From NCBI GenBank assembly GCA_023544645.1, contig JAMJFO010000002.1, forward strand, positions 102,532 through 166,531: 64,000 bases of DNA, read 5' to 3'. Of the stretch, positions 1 to 7,091 are shown piece by piece. The notes under the pieces are model-generated. The model was not told the origin of the DNA. It worked only from the letters and a program-made list of their open reading frames with translations, and did no database searches. The stretch's first letter is position 1, and every line of letters starts with the position of its first letter. The DNA comes from Desulfobulbaceae bacterium (GTDB lineage: Bacteria > Desulfobacterota > Desulfobulbia > Desulfobulbales > Desulfobulbaceae). A program made the translations under genes and the position numbers.

Positions 1-737
1 TTCTGGTGACCAATGATGACGGGGTGTATGGACCGGGTATCCGGGCGCTGCATGATGCGGTCCGGCATCTCGGCCGGGCAATTATCGTTGCCCCGGAACG
101 TGATAAGAGCGCCGTCAGTCACTCCCTGACCATGAATCGTCCTCTCCGGGTGCGGCAGCTTGAAGAGGATGTGTACACCCTGGACGGAACGCCCACCGAC
201 TGTGTGTCCATCGGTCTGAACAAGGTGCTGCCGGAAAAACCGGTCCTCCTGGTTTCAGGGATAAATCCGGGACCGAATCTCGGTGATGATATAAGCTATT
301 CCGGCACGGTGTCGGCGGCCATTGAAGGGACCATGTACAATATCCCTTCCCTGGCCTTTTCCCTGGCTGGCGAGGCGCCGTTCGATTTTGAGATTGCTGC
401 CGGCGTGGCCTGGAAGCTGGCCTCCATGGCCCTGCAGTTCGGGCTGCCGGAAAACACGCTGCTCAATATCAATATTCCGCAGCGCAAACCCGAAGATATT
501 CGCGGCATCAGATTCACCCGGCAGGGCAAACGGATCTATAAAAATGCCATTCAGGAGACCTTTGATCCCTGGGGCAGAAAGCACTACTGGATCGGCGGCG
601 GTACGGTCCATTGGTCCGGCGGCGGCGATACCGACGAAAGCGCATTGAGCGAGGGATTTATTTCGGTGACGCCCATCCAGCTTGACCTGACCAATCACGC
701 CGGTCGCGACTACCTCACCGAACACTGGAAGATGTAG
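1..737 (+). CDS. surE: 5'/3'-nucleotidase SurE, 5' end cut by window
   Basis: SurE is a metal-dependent survival-protein phosphatase that removes phosphate from nucleoside 5'- and 3'-monophosphates. The reading frame is already open at the window edge and begins with LVTNDDGV, the hallmark N-terminal SurE motif whose paired aspartates bind the metal. Only the first few residues (normally MRI or similar) are missing. The conserved SGINPGPNLGDD loop and a SYSGTVSAA segment follow. The stop codon is one base before the start of nfo, so the two genes are probably co-transcribed. The GTG at position 6 is an internal codon rather than the start, because SurE proteins carry residues before the TNDD motif. 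Identification is secure. Confidence 0.95.
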   Translation, partial: LVTNDDGVYGPGIRALHDAVRHLGRAIIVAPERDKSAVSHSLTMNRPLRVRQLEEDVYTLDGTPTDCVSIGLNKVLPEKPVLLVSGINPGPNLGDDISYSGTVSAAIEGTMYNIPSLAFSLAGEAPFDFEIAAGVAWKLASMALQFGLPENTLLNINIPQRKPEDIRGIRFTRQGKRIYKNAIQETFDPWGRKHYWIGGGTVHWSGGGDTDESALSEGFISVTPIQLDLTNHAGRDYLTEHWKM

Positions 738-738
738 T

Positions 739-1590
739 ATGCCTCTGCTGGGAGCACATGAATCTGTCGCCGGGGGGCTGCACAGGGCATTCGATCATAT
801 CGCCGAGGTTGGCGGAGAGTCACTGCAGATTTTTACCAGAAACCAGCGGCAATGGCAGGCGCCGCCGCTTTCCAATGAAGAAATAGAGCAATTCAGGACC
901 AGATGGGAAGAGGCCGGAAACCTGCCGGTTGCCTCCCATGCCTCCTACCTGATCAACCTGGGCAGCAGCCGGAAAGAGCAGGCGGCAAAATCCGTTGCAT
1001 CGTTTGTCGGGGAACTCAGGCGCTGTGATCAGCTGGGTATTGCCTGGGTGGTCGTCCACCCGGGCAGTCATGGCGGGGATGGGGTCGAAGCAGGTCTCGG
1101 CAATGTCGCGCGCCATCTGGATATGGTGTTTGAAAAGGCCGGGGATGATTCCAGGGTCAAGGTGCTGCTGGAGACAACGGCCGGCCAAGGCACCGGTCTT
1201 GGCAGCAGTTTTGCCGAACTCGCCTGGATAATCTACAGGTCAAAATTTTCCCATCGCCTGGGCGTCTGTCTCGATACCTGCCACATTTTTGCCGCCGGTT
1301 ACGATTTCCGCACTCCCCGGACCTATGATAAAACTTTCCTGGAGGCTGAGCAGGCTTTCGGCGTGGAGCGGATCTGTTTTTTTCATCTTAACGATTCAAA
1401 AAAAGAGCTGCAGTCAAAGGTTGACCGGCATGAACATATCGGCGCGGGAAAGATTGGACTGGAAGGGTTCCGACTGCTGCTCAATGACACCAGATTTGCC
1501 GGCCATCCCATGACCCTGGAAACGCCCAAGGGAAAGGACCTTCAGGAAGACCGGGACAATCTCGCCAGGCTACGTTCGTTACTGGAATAA
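739..1590 (+). CDS. nfo: Endonuclease IV (AP endonuclease)
   Basis: Endonuclease IV cleaves DNA 5' of abasic sites in base excision repair, using a trinuclear zinc cluster. The 283-residue length matches the family. The start MPLLGAHESVAGGL contains the first zinc-ligand histidine. VVHPGSHGG, LLETTAGQGT, CLDTCHIFAAGYD and FFHLNDSK carry the other His, Glu and Asp ligands in the usual order, and LETPKG lies near the end. The ATG is one base after the surE stop. A second AP endonuclease domain (ExoIII type) is encoded in the fusion gene at 57530-59008, so both known AP-endonuclease folds occur in this window. Confidence 0.96.
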   Translation: MPLLGAHESVAGGLHRAFDHIAEVGGESLQIFTRNQRQWQAPPLSNEEIEQFRTRWEEAGNLPVASHASYLINLGSSRKEQAAKSVASFVGELRRCDQLGIAWVVVHPGSHGGDGVEAGLGNVARHLDMVFEKAGDDSRVKVLLETTAGQGTGLGSSFAELAWIIYRSKFSHRLGVCLDTCHIFAAGYDFRTPRTYDKTFLEAEQAFGVERICFFHLNDSKKELQSKVDRHEHIGAGKIGLEGFRLLLNDTRFAGHPMTLETPKGKDLQEDRDNLARLRSLLE

Positions 1591-1683
1591 TCCCTGCCGG
1601 CAGGTCAGGCTATAGTGCGCTGCCGGGCGCCATCAACGGTTACGGCAATTCCGGAATTTTCAACGGGATAGTCAGGCACCCCA

Positions 1684-1800
1684 TCAAATCAGTTTGCGCT
1701 GATCCAGGTTGATGTCCTGGAACTGATGCAAAAGGATGGGATTGTATTCATCGTCGGGATTGTTTTGTTCAAGTTGTAAAATGGAGTGGGTGTGCTTCAT
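1684..1800 (-). CDS. Small 38-residue ORF downstream of the RHH-like gene
   Basis: On the minus strand an ATG at 1800 opens a 38-codon frame that ends with TGA at 1684-1686. An AGGAG ribosome-binding sequence (complement of 1811-1815) lies about ten bases upstream. The product begins MKHTHSILQLEQ and is acidic to neutral, with no hydrophobic segment and no recognised domain. It is co-directional with the ribbon-helix-helix-like gene, 51 bases after that gene's stop, so it could be a second gene of the same small operon. Coding status rests only on the ribosome-binding site and the context. Confidence 0.4.
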   Translation of the reverse strand: MKHTHSILQLEQNNPDDEYNPILLHQFQDINLDQRKLI

Positions 1801-1851
1801 TGAATTATCACTCCTTTCATGTTCGGTTATCCATGGAGCATGAGATGGGAA

Positions 1852-2286
1852 TCAGGTTTTGCTGTTTTGGGGGTGAAATACCTCCATCCACCTTTTGATC
1901 AGCTCTTTCTCCTCATTTTTCTGCTGTTCCATTTTGTCATCCAGGTATTTTTTGTGTTCCTTGACAAGGGTTCGGCGGAGTTTGGCCCTTGGATGATCAG
2001 GGTTTATTCTGCAGAATTCCTCTTCTTCCCGGTTGTTGACATATTCGTCCAGATTTTTGAAGTCTTCGTCTTCAGGCGGCAAGGATGGATTGACATAGGG
2101 ATCGCTCAGCCATTGAAAAGGGGTAATGGATGAAGCAAGTTTCTGCTGTCGTTCCAGGTATTCTTCGAGCATCCTGGATATGGGAATATCTATGACATAG
2201 CTCCATTCCTTGGCGAAATCAAGCATGTCATCTCTTATGTACAGGTTTAACCGCTTTTTCTTATTTTTCTGCATTGTTGTACGCAT
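1852..2286 (-). CDS. Ribbon-helix-helix-like DNA-binding protein (hypothetical)
   Basis: This 144-residue protein has a basic N-terminus (MQKNKKKRLNLYIRDDML) followed by ISRMLEEYLERQ. That pattern of a beta strand then two helices resembles ribbon-helix-helix repressors and antitoxins of the DUF6364 or CopG kind. The remaining 100 residues are strongly charged and rich in Glu and Lys, probably helical. The start is uncertain: ATG at 2286 or 2274, neither with a clear ribosome-binding site. The first copy of a repeated 8-bp motif overlaps the 2286 start codon, and five more copies lie upstream, which suggests autoregulation. No toxin gene was recognised next to it. Function beyond DNA binding is unknown. 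Confidence 0.6.
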   Translation of the reverse strand: MRTTMQKNKKKRLNLYIRDDMLDFAKEWSYVIDIPISRMLEEYLERQQKLASSITPFQWLSDPYVNPSLPPEDEDFKNLDEYVNNREEEEFCRINPDHPRAKLRRTLVKEHKKYLDDKMEQQKNEEKELIKRWMEVFHPQNSKT

Positions 2287-2395
2287 GAAAATTGATATTC
2301 ATACGTACATATATCTCATGAAGTGCGTACATGTCAAATTTTTGTACGCATAAAAATTTTAACTGTACGTATTGGAGGAGAGTGATGTGCGTACA
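2278..2395. promoter_or_regulatory. Array of six TGTACGYA-type motifs, candidate operator
   Basis: Six copies of TGTACGYA or its complement TRCGTACA occur at 2278-2285, 2302-2309, 2324-2331, 2343-2350, 2364-2371 and 2388-2395. Start-to-start spacings are 24, 22, 19, 21 and 24 bases, roughly two helical turns. The array covers the start codon and upstream region of the divergently read ribbon-helix-helix-like gene (1852-2286). Ribbon-helix-helix proteins commonly bind short tandem motifs cooperatively, so self-repression is the natural reading. Motif identity and spacing are seen directly; the binding protein is inferred. Confidence 0.6.
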
Positions 2396-2557
2396 TTCCG
2401 CAGTTGAGCTGGCTGGAGTGGGGCGGGAATGAGCTGTCCGGCATCGTATATTATCTGTATAACATAAAAGTTTATTTGATATTTTTTCCCATAGATTACC
2501 ACACGTTGTCAGTGAAGAACAGGTAATTGTAAGCAAGGCGGGATCGCGGTGGTGGTA

Positions 2558-3973
2558 TTATTTTTTGAAGTCCTCTTTATGTATTCCCAGCCGTTTCATT
2601 TTATTGTACAGGGCCCTGGAATGAATGCCTGCTTTTTCGGCAGCCTTGCCGATGCGCCCTTGTGTTTCCTTCAAAATCATCTGGATATAAATTTTTTCCA
2701 CCTGGTCAATAATTTCGTCGCGGACTTCGGGCAAGGTCTTGCCTTTCAGTGAGTTGGCGGTGATTTTCCCCAGGTCGCCGATCTGGTCGGCGAGCCCCGA
2801 ACCCTTATGGAAAACGCTGGGAAGATCCTGCAGCGATATCTCGTGGGATTTGCAGATCAGCATGGCCCGTTCAATGACATTCATGAGCTCACGGACATTT
2901 CCCGGCCACTCGTAATTATAGAGGGCCTGTAGAGCCTGTTCTGAAATATGGGTTACGTCCTTGCCTATTTTGTAGCGGTAGTAATTAAGAAACCGACGGG
3001 TCAGGGCAGGAATGTCATCGCGCCGGTCGCGAAGAGGCGGGATGGTCAGGGTCATGACGCTGAGACGGTAGTAGAGGTCCTTGCGGAAGTTGCCCTGAAG
3101 TATCTCCTTTTCCAGGTCACGGTTGGTGGCGGCAATGACCCTGACGTCAACCCAGATGGATTTGTCGCCGCCCACCGGCCGTACTTCATAATCCTGCAGT
3201 ACCCGCAGGAGCTTGGTCTGGAGATGCAGGGGCATTTCGCCGATCTCGTCGAGAAAGATGGTGCCGCCGTGGGCCTGTTCAAAAGCGCCCCGCCGAGATC
3301 GCGTAGCCCCGGTAAATGATCCGCGGGCGTGGCCGAAGAGTTCGCTTTCGAGCAGCTGTTCCGGCAGCGCGGCGGTGTTGAGGGCAACGAATGGGCCGCC
3401 GGCCCGGGAGCTTTCGGCGTGAATGGCTTTTGCCAGATGTTCCTTTCCCACACCGGTCTCGCCAAGAATAAGCAGGACAGAGTCGCTGGGCGCGACCTGC
3501 TGTACATCATTGATAAATATCTGCATGGTCTCGCTGGCGGAGACAAAATCACTGAGTTTGGGCTGGGTAAGGCCTTTGCGTTCAAAACGGTCAGGGTGAA
3601 CCAACTGGCGGCGTGATTCCAGGGTTGCTTCAATGGCTTCGACAAGGATTTCCAGGGGGATTTTGGAATAGAGGACAACGTCGGCGCCCGCGGCCATCAT
3701 TTCCGCGTGTTCTCTTGATGAGTCATAGTCATGGAGGATAACGGTGGTCGGTGTTTCCGGAAGATTATTGAGCATGCTGATTCCGGTTTCAATGGGACGG
3801 GGGAGAAGGGAGTCGCTGACTAAAATGACATCGCCGCAGCTCTGCATGACCTTCTGCAGGGAGTTGGCTGCATAACCATAGCATTCCACATGTACATCGG
3901 AGCGGGCAAAGCTTTTTTCGAGTTGCTGCTCCAATACTCTATCTTTGAGGGCGAAGACGATGCGCAGTAGCAT
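2558..3973 (-). CDS. Sigma-54-dependent response regulator, NtrC family
   Basis: This 471-residue protein has three parts. A receiver-like domain (about 1-120) keeps the phospho-acceptor position Asp54 in SDSLLP and Lys104 in YSKIP, but lacks the acidic pair normally found after the first strand. An AAA+ domain (about 140-385) has Walker A GETGVGKE at 171-178, the sigma-54 contact loop as GSFTGA (218-223, rather than GAFTGA), and Walker [15 protein letters not shown]-terminal Fis-type helix-turn-helix ends near [22 protein letters not shown]. It is divergent from a strong sigma-54 promoter at 4325-4341, so it probably activates the operon at 4443-9686. No histidine kinase lies nearby, and the degenerate receiver suggests an unusual input. 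Confidence 0.93.
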   Translation of the reverse strand: MLLRIVFALKDRVLEQQLEKSFARSDVHVECYGYAANSLQKVMQSCGDVILVSDSLLPRPIETGISMLNNLPETPTTVILHDYDSSREHAEMMAAGADVVLYSKIPLEILVEAIEATLESRRQLVHPDRFERKGLTQPKLSDFVSASETMQIFINDVQQVAPSDSVLLILGETGVGKEHLAKAIHAESSRAGGPFVALNTAALPEQLLESELFGHARGSFTGATRSRRGAFEQAHGGTIFLDEIGEMPLHLQTKLLRVLQDYEVRPVGGDKSIWVDVRVIAATNRDLEKEILQGNFRKDLYYRLSVMTLTIPPLRDRRDDIPALTRRFLNYYRYKIGKDVTHISEQALQALYNYEWPGNVRELMNVIERAMLICKSHEISLQDLPSVFHKGSGLADQIGDLGKITANSLKGKTLPEVRDEIIDQVEKIYIQMILKETQGRIGKAAEKAGIHSRALYNKMKRLGIHKEDFKK

Positions 3974-4002
3974 GGCTGTTTAAAAAGGAATAAGAATTCT
4001 GA

Positions 4003-4281
4003 TTATTGAGTAAATGGTAACGCAAAAAGTAAAAATAAGCAAAAATATTCTTTAATTTGCTGGAAAACGTAGCCGATATGGGCAGGAAGAAGAGGGGTGG
4101 CAATGAGCAAAGCTAAGAAGAAAAAAATATATCTAGCTGTTTTGGTGTAATTGTTTGAGAGGAAAGAATTGAAGGGCAGAATGCTGATTACTAAAAAAAA
4201 ACATAATAATGCATAGTTAGAAAAAAAGGAATTATGATTCCTGTTTATGCGAAAAAAATAATGGCCGGTGGGAATCAACAT
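4003..4281 (-). CDS. Possible small AT-rich membrane protein
   Basis: A 92-codon frame between the activator gene and the sigma-54 promoter would encode a very hydrophobic protein with about three membrane segments (for example LLCFFLVISILPF and YIFFFLALLIATPLL). The stretch is markedly more AT-rich than its neighbours, which alone favours Phe/Ile/Leu-rich frames. No ribosome-binding site is visible before the ATG at 4281. It is co-directional with the activator gene and ends 30 bases before it. It may be a real small membrane partner of the regulator or chance coding in AT-rich DNA. The rest of 3974-4442 holds the sigma-54 promoter and nothing else recognised. Confidence 0.25.
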   Translation of the reverse strand: MLIPTGHYFFRINRNHNSFFSNYALLCFFLVISILPFNSFLSNNYTKTARYIFFFLALLIATPLLPAHIGYVFQQIKEYFCLFLLFALPFTQ

Positions 4282-4324
4282 CTAAATGTTTCATGTTTTC
4301 AATAAGTTATGTATTGTGATGAAT

Positions 4325-4341
4325 TTGGCACGATAAATGCT
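4325..4341 (+). promoter_or_regulatory. Sigma-54 (-24/-12) promoter
   Basis: The sequence TTGGCACG (4325-4332), four bases, then ATGCT (4337-4341) matches the RpoN consensus TTGGCACG-N4-TTGCT at all but one position. The invariant GG (4327-4328) and GC (4339-4340) are exactly 12 bases apart. Transcription would start near 4352, about 90 bases before the ATG at 4443. A divergent NtrC-family activator gene ends at 2558 and starts at 3973. The intervening AT-rich stretch could hold enhancer sites, though no clear dyad was identified. Confidence 0.85.
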
Positions 4342-4442
4342 AATTTGTAGCGTGGAAGATATTGCCCCGGGAAAGGTGCAATCGCAAAACATATATTCTG
4401 GCCTGGTGTTGCCAATCCCAATCAAGAAAGGAGAAAAAAAGA

Positions 4443-4874
4443 ATGCTACAGAAAAGCATGCGGGATGAAATGAAGAATGAAAGTGAAAAAGGCCTTTACG
4501 TCATGAATGAGGCTATTGCCAGAAATGCATGGGGGATCGCCTCCTCCGTGGACATCTATAACTGTGATCCGGAAACAATTCGCGATGCCGGTGCCATCCG
4601 CCGCTTTGTGGTTGAGTTGTGCGATCTGATCGAAATGAAGCGTTTCGGCGAAACCCAGGTTGTGCATTTTGGCGAAGATGAACGGGTTGCCGGCTATTCA
4701 ATGGTCCAGCTTATCGAAACCTCCTTGATCTCGGGCCATTTCGCCAATCAGTCCAATGCCGTATATCTGGATGTTTTCAGCTGCAAACCGTACCTGCCGG
4801 AAATGGTCCAGGACTTTGCCGAGAAGTTTTTCAACGGCTCCCACAGCAACCTGAATGTGAGCCTGAGGTTATAG
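4443..4874 (+). CDS. SpeD-like pyruvoyl decarboxylase homologue
   Basis: This 143-residue protein resembles prokaryotic S-adenosylmethionine decarboxylase proenzymes, which self-cleave to form a pyruvoyl cofactor. WGIASSVDIYNCDPE near residue 30 matches the family's N-terminal strand, and LDVFSC near 109-114 matches the DVFTC block. In the processing region the family ESHxTIH becomes TSLISGH. Ser94 aligns with the pyruvoyl-forming serine, His99 with the catalytic histidine, and Cys114 with the catalytic cysteine, at family spacing (His to Cys 15 residues). The residue before the serine is Thr instead of Glu. Start ATG 4443 follows an AAGGAG site. No spermidine synthase is nearby, so a substrate other than AdoMet is possible. 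It is the first gene of the sigma-54 operon. Confidence 0.75.
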   Translation: MLQKSMRDEMKNESEKGLYVMNEAIARNAWGIASSVDIYNCDPETIRDAGAIRRFVVELCDLIEMKRFGETQVVHFGEDERVAGYSMVQLIETSLISGHFANQSNAVYLDVFSCKPYLPEMVQDFAEKFFNGSHSNLNVSLRL

Positions 4875-4876
4875 TC

Positions 4877-5845
4877 ATGCTGGGGATACGGATTTGTGAA
4901 GATCCCGTTGAGTGTCAACAGATATGGGAAAAGGCATGGCCGCAGAGATGTCTGTTTGACCTGTGGCCGGTTCGCGATTGTTTCGCTTCCAGCTATAAAC
5001 GGCCGCCCTGTTTTCTTGTGGCCGAACGGGACCGGGTGATCGAGGGCATCATGGCCCTGAGCTGGGTCAATGAAGAGGACTGCTATATGCATTTTCCCGG
5101 TGAGACATGGGATGGCAAGACCTGGATCGAGCAGAACAAGATCCCGGCGCGCTCATCGCAGGTATTTGCCGAACTGCTCGGCAACGTCCCGGGCTTGGTT
5201 CATTTGCGATATCTCACCCGTGATTCGGTGCCGCTTGATAAAAGGCCCGTGGCCGTCGACGAGGTGGGATATCTGTTTGTGCCGCGCTCGGTTGATTATT
5301 CGTTTCAAACCTATCTGCACCAGTTCTCGGGAAAATCGCGCAAAAAACTTTCGCGTGAACTGGCAGCTCTGGAGAATCACGGGGTTGCCTACCGGTATGA
5401 TCACGTGCAGGACATCCAGTGGTTGTTCCGGATGAACCTGGAGTCTTTTCAGCAGGCATCCTATTTTTATGATCCGCGTTTCCTGGATTCCGTTGACAAG
5501 CTGGCTGCCTGGCTCCATGGACAGGGCATGCTGCGGATCACTACCCTGCTGCTGGGCGGCAAGGTGGCGGCAGTTGATATAGGCGCAGTGTCGGGCGATT
5601 ACTACACTGTTCTGGCCGGGGCAACAAATCCTGAGTTTCCCGGCGCAGCCAAAATGATTAATTTCCACCACCTGGAATGGGCCTGCCTCCGGAAGATGGA
5701 GGTCGTGGATTTTCTGTGCGGGGATTTCGGGTGGAAGCAGCGATTTCACCTCATTGGCCGTCCCCTGTATGAGATGCAAATTCAGTCCGGCGCCATCGCC
5801 GGCCAGGAGGCCGAACCTTCCCGGATGCATGCCTGTGAACAGTAA
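4877..5845 (+). CDS. GNAT-superfamily acyltransferase (BioF2/FemAB-like)
   Basis: The 322-residue product has the two-lobed layout of the Acetyltransf_6 or FemAB-like GNAT group. These proteins transfer acyl or aminoacyl groups to amines in cell-wall, exopolysaccharide and small-molecule pathways. Supporting blocks are FSGKSRKKLSRELAALE near residue 155, typical of the group's cofactor-binding arginine/lysine helix, then ITTLLLGGKVAAVDIGAVSGDYYTV and a C-terminal DFLCGDFGWKQRF. It starts two bases after the SpeD-like gene and ends one base before the ATP-grasp gene, so it is tightly coupled to both. The acyl donor and acceptor cannot be read from the sequence. Family assignment is moderate and the exact reaction is unknown. 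Confidence 0.7.
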   Translation: MLGIRICEDPVECQQIWEKAWPQRCLFDLWPVRDCFASSYKRPPCFLVAERDRVIEGIMALSWVNEEDCYMHFPGETWDGKTWIEQNKIPARSSQVFAELLGNVPGLVHLRYLTRDSVPLDKRPVAVDEVGYLFVPRSVDYSFQTYLHQFSGKSRKKLSRELAALENHGVAYRYDHVQDIQWLFRMNLESFQQASYFYDPRFLDSVDKLAAWLHGQGMLRITTLLLGGKVAAVDIGAVSGDYYTVLAGATNPEFPGAAKMINFHHLEWACLRKMEVVDFLCGDFGWKQRFHLIGRPLYEMQIQSGAIAGQEAEPSRMHACEQ

Positions 5846-5846
5846 T

Positions 5847-7091
5847 ATGAAAAAAATTCTCGTTGTCGGCACCACCCCCGACTACATAGAGTGGATCAGG
5901 CTGGCGTGTCCGCAAAAAGCGCTCTTCCTGACCGATTATCCGGCCCGGCACAAGGCAGCGGAGGAGGCGCCCGGGCCCGGTGAAGAGATACTGACGTGCC
6001 TGGATGACGAGGAGCAGGTGAAAAGCGATCTGCACAGACACTTGCAGCGGTGGCATATCACCCTGCAGGGCATAACCTGTTTTGATTGCGAATCCATGGA
6101 ACTGGCCGCAACGCTGGCGCAGGATTTTTCCCTGCCCTATCCCAGTGTTGAAAGTATCCGGCTGTGCCGTGACAAATATCTGAGCAAGAAGCTCTGGCAG
6201 CAGAATTCGGTCCGGTGTCCCAGGGTGAAACTGGTGCAGTCACCCGAAGCGGTCTACGGCTTTATGGAGAAAACAGGCCCCTGCGTAATCAAGCCGCTGA
6301 GCGGCAGCGGCAGTGAACTGGTTTTTCGCTGCCTGAGCAGGAAAGATTGCGAGAAATGGACGCAGGTCATGCAGCGGGAATTGAAGGAGCGGCAGTCTCA
6401 CCGCCTTTATTCCGGAACAACGACATGGTTTCTCGCCGAGGAATTTATCAGCGGCAATGAGTACAGCTGCGATTTCATGGTTACGGACCATGGAGTACGA
6501 ATTATCAGGCTTACCCGCAAAATACATGGCCCGGGCAGACCGTTCGGGACCATTGCCGGCTATGTCCTCGAACCATATCCGTGCACTGACTTTTCCGCCG
6601 AACTCCTTGAGCAGGCTCTGCATAGCGGGGCAGGAGCCCTGGGGATTAATCACGCCATATGTATGGTCGATTTCCTGGTGTCCGGCGATGAAATCGTTCT
6701 CCTGGAGATGACGCTGCGGCCTGGAGGGGACTGTATTCCCCATCTGTTACGCCGGTCAGGCAGGGTGGATATGATTTCCCTGGCAGTGGGATTTGCCGGG
6801 CAGCAGAGTGTATCGCTTCCGGATGAACCGTTGAACGGACGGTATGTCGGTCTGCGCCTGCACGCCAGAAAGGCGGGGCAGATAATGAAGTTCAGCACTG
6901 ACCGGCTGCGGGAGGATTCGCGAATTCGGGAGATACAGCTGATCCGCCCCGAAGGGCATCGGGTGGCCCTGCCCCCGGCTGATTATGATTCGTGGTATCT
7001 GGGTTATGTCATTTTCCAGCCTGCCGAGGGAGTGGCCCTGGAGCAGCAGTGTAATGAAATAAGCCGGGAGCTTGTTCTGGAGACGGTGTGA
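5847..7091 (+). CDS. ATP-grasp carboxylate-amine ligase
   Basis: ATP-grasp enzymes activate a carboxylate as acyl phosphate and join it to an amine or thiol. The 414-residue protein starts with a Rossmann-like strand (KKILVVGTTPDY). It carries the ATP-grasp lysine in CVIKPLSGSGSELV, the hinge LAEEFISGNEYSCDFMV, and the metal-binding end VLLEMTLRPGGD, in the usual order. An ATG at 5847 follows the previous stop by one base and gives the expected N-terminus; a longer in-frame start at 5754 would overlap the GNAT gene by 90 bases and is less likely. Its place between an acyltransferase and a PLP decarboxylase suggests amide-bond formation in a small-molecule pathway. Substrates are unknown. Confidence 0.85.
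   Translation: MKKILVVGTTPDYIEWIRLACPQKALFLTDYPARHKAAEEAPGPGEEILTCLDDEEQVKSDLHRHLQRWHITLQGITCFDCESMELAATLAQDFSLPYPSVESIRLCRDKYLSKKLWQQNSVRCPRVKLVQSPEAVYGFMEKTGPCVIKPLSGSGSELVFRCLSRKDCEKWTQVMQRELKERQSHRLYSGTTTWFLAEEFISGNEYSCDFMVTDHGVRIIRLTRKIHGPGRPFGTIAGYVLEPYPCTDFSAELLEQALHSGAGALGINHAICMVDFLVSGDEIVLLEMTLRPGGDCIPHLLRRSGRVDMISLAVGFAGQQSVSLPDEPLNGRYVGLRLHARKAGQIMKFSTDRLREDSRIREIQLIRPEGHRVALPPADYDSWYLGYVIFQPAEGVALEQQCNEISRELVLETV

Noticed and set aside
1852..2286. A complete toxin-antitoxin module
   Set aside because: The RHH-like protein could be an antitoxin, but no toxin-family gene is adjacent and the 38-residue ORF has no toxin features.
2261..2536. A 91-codon minus-strand frame upstream of the RHH-like gene
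   Set aside because: It covers the motif array and overlaps the regulator start; its sequence is low in structure and shows no family similarity.
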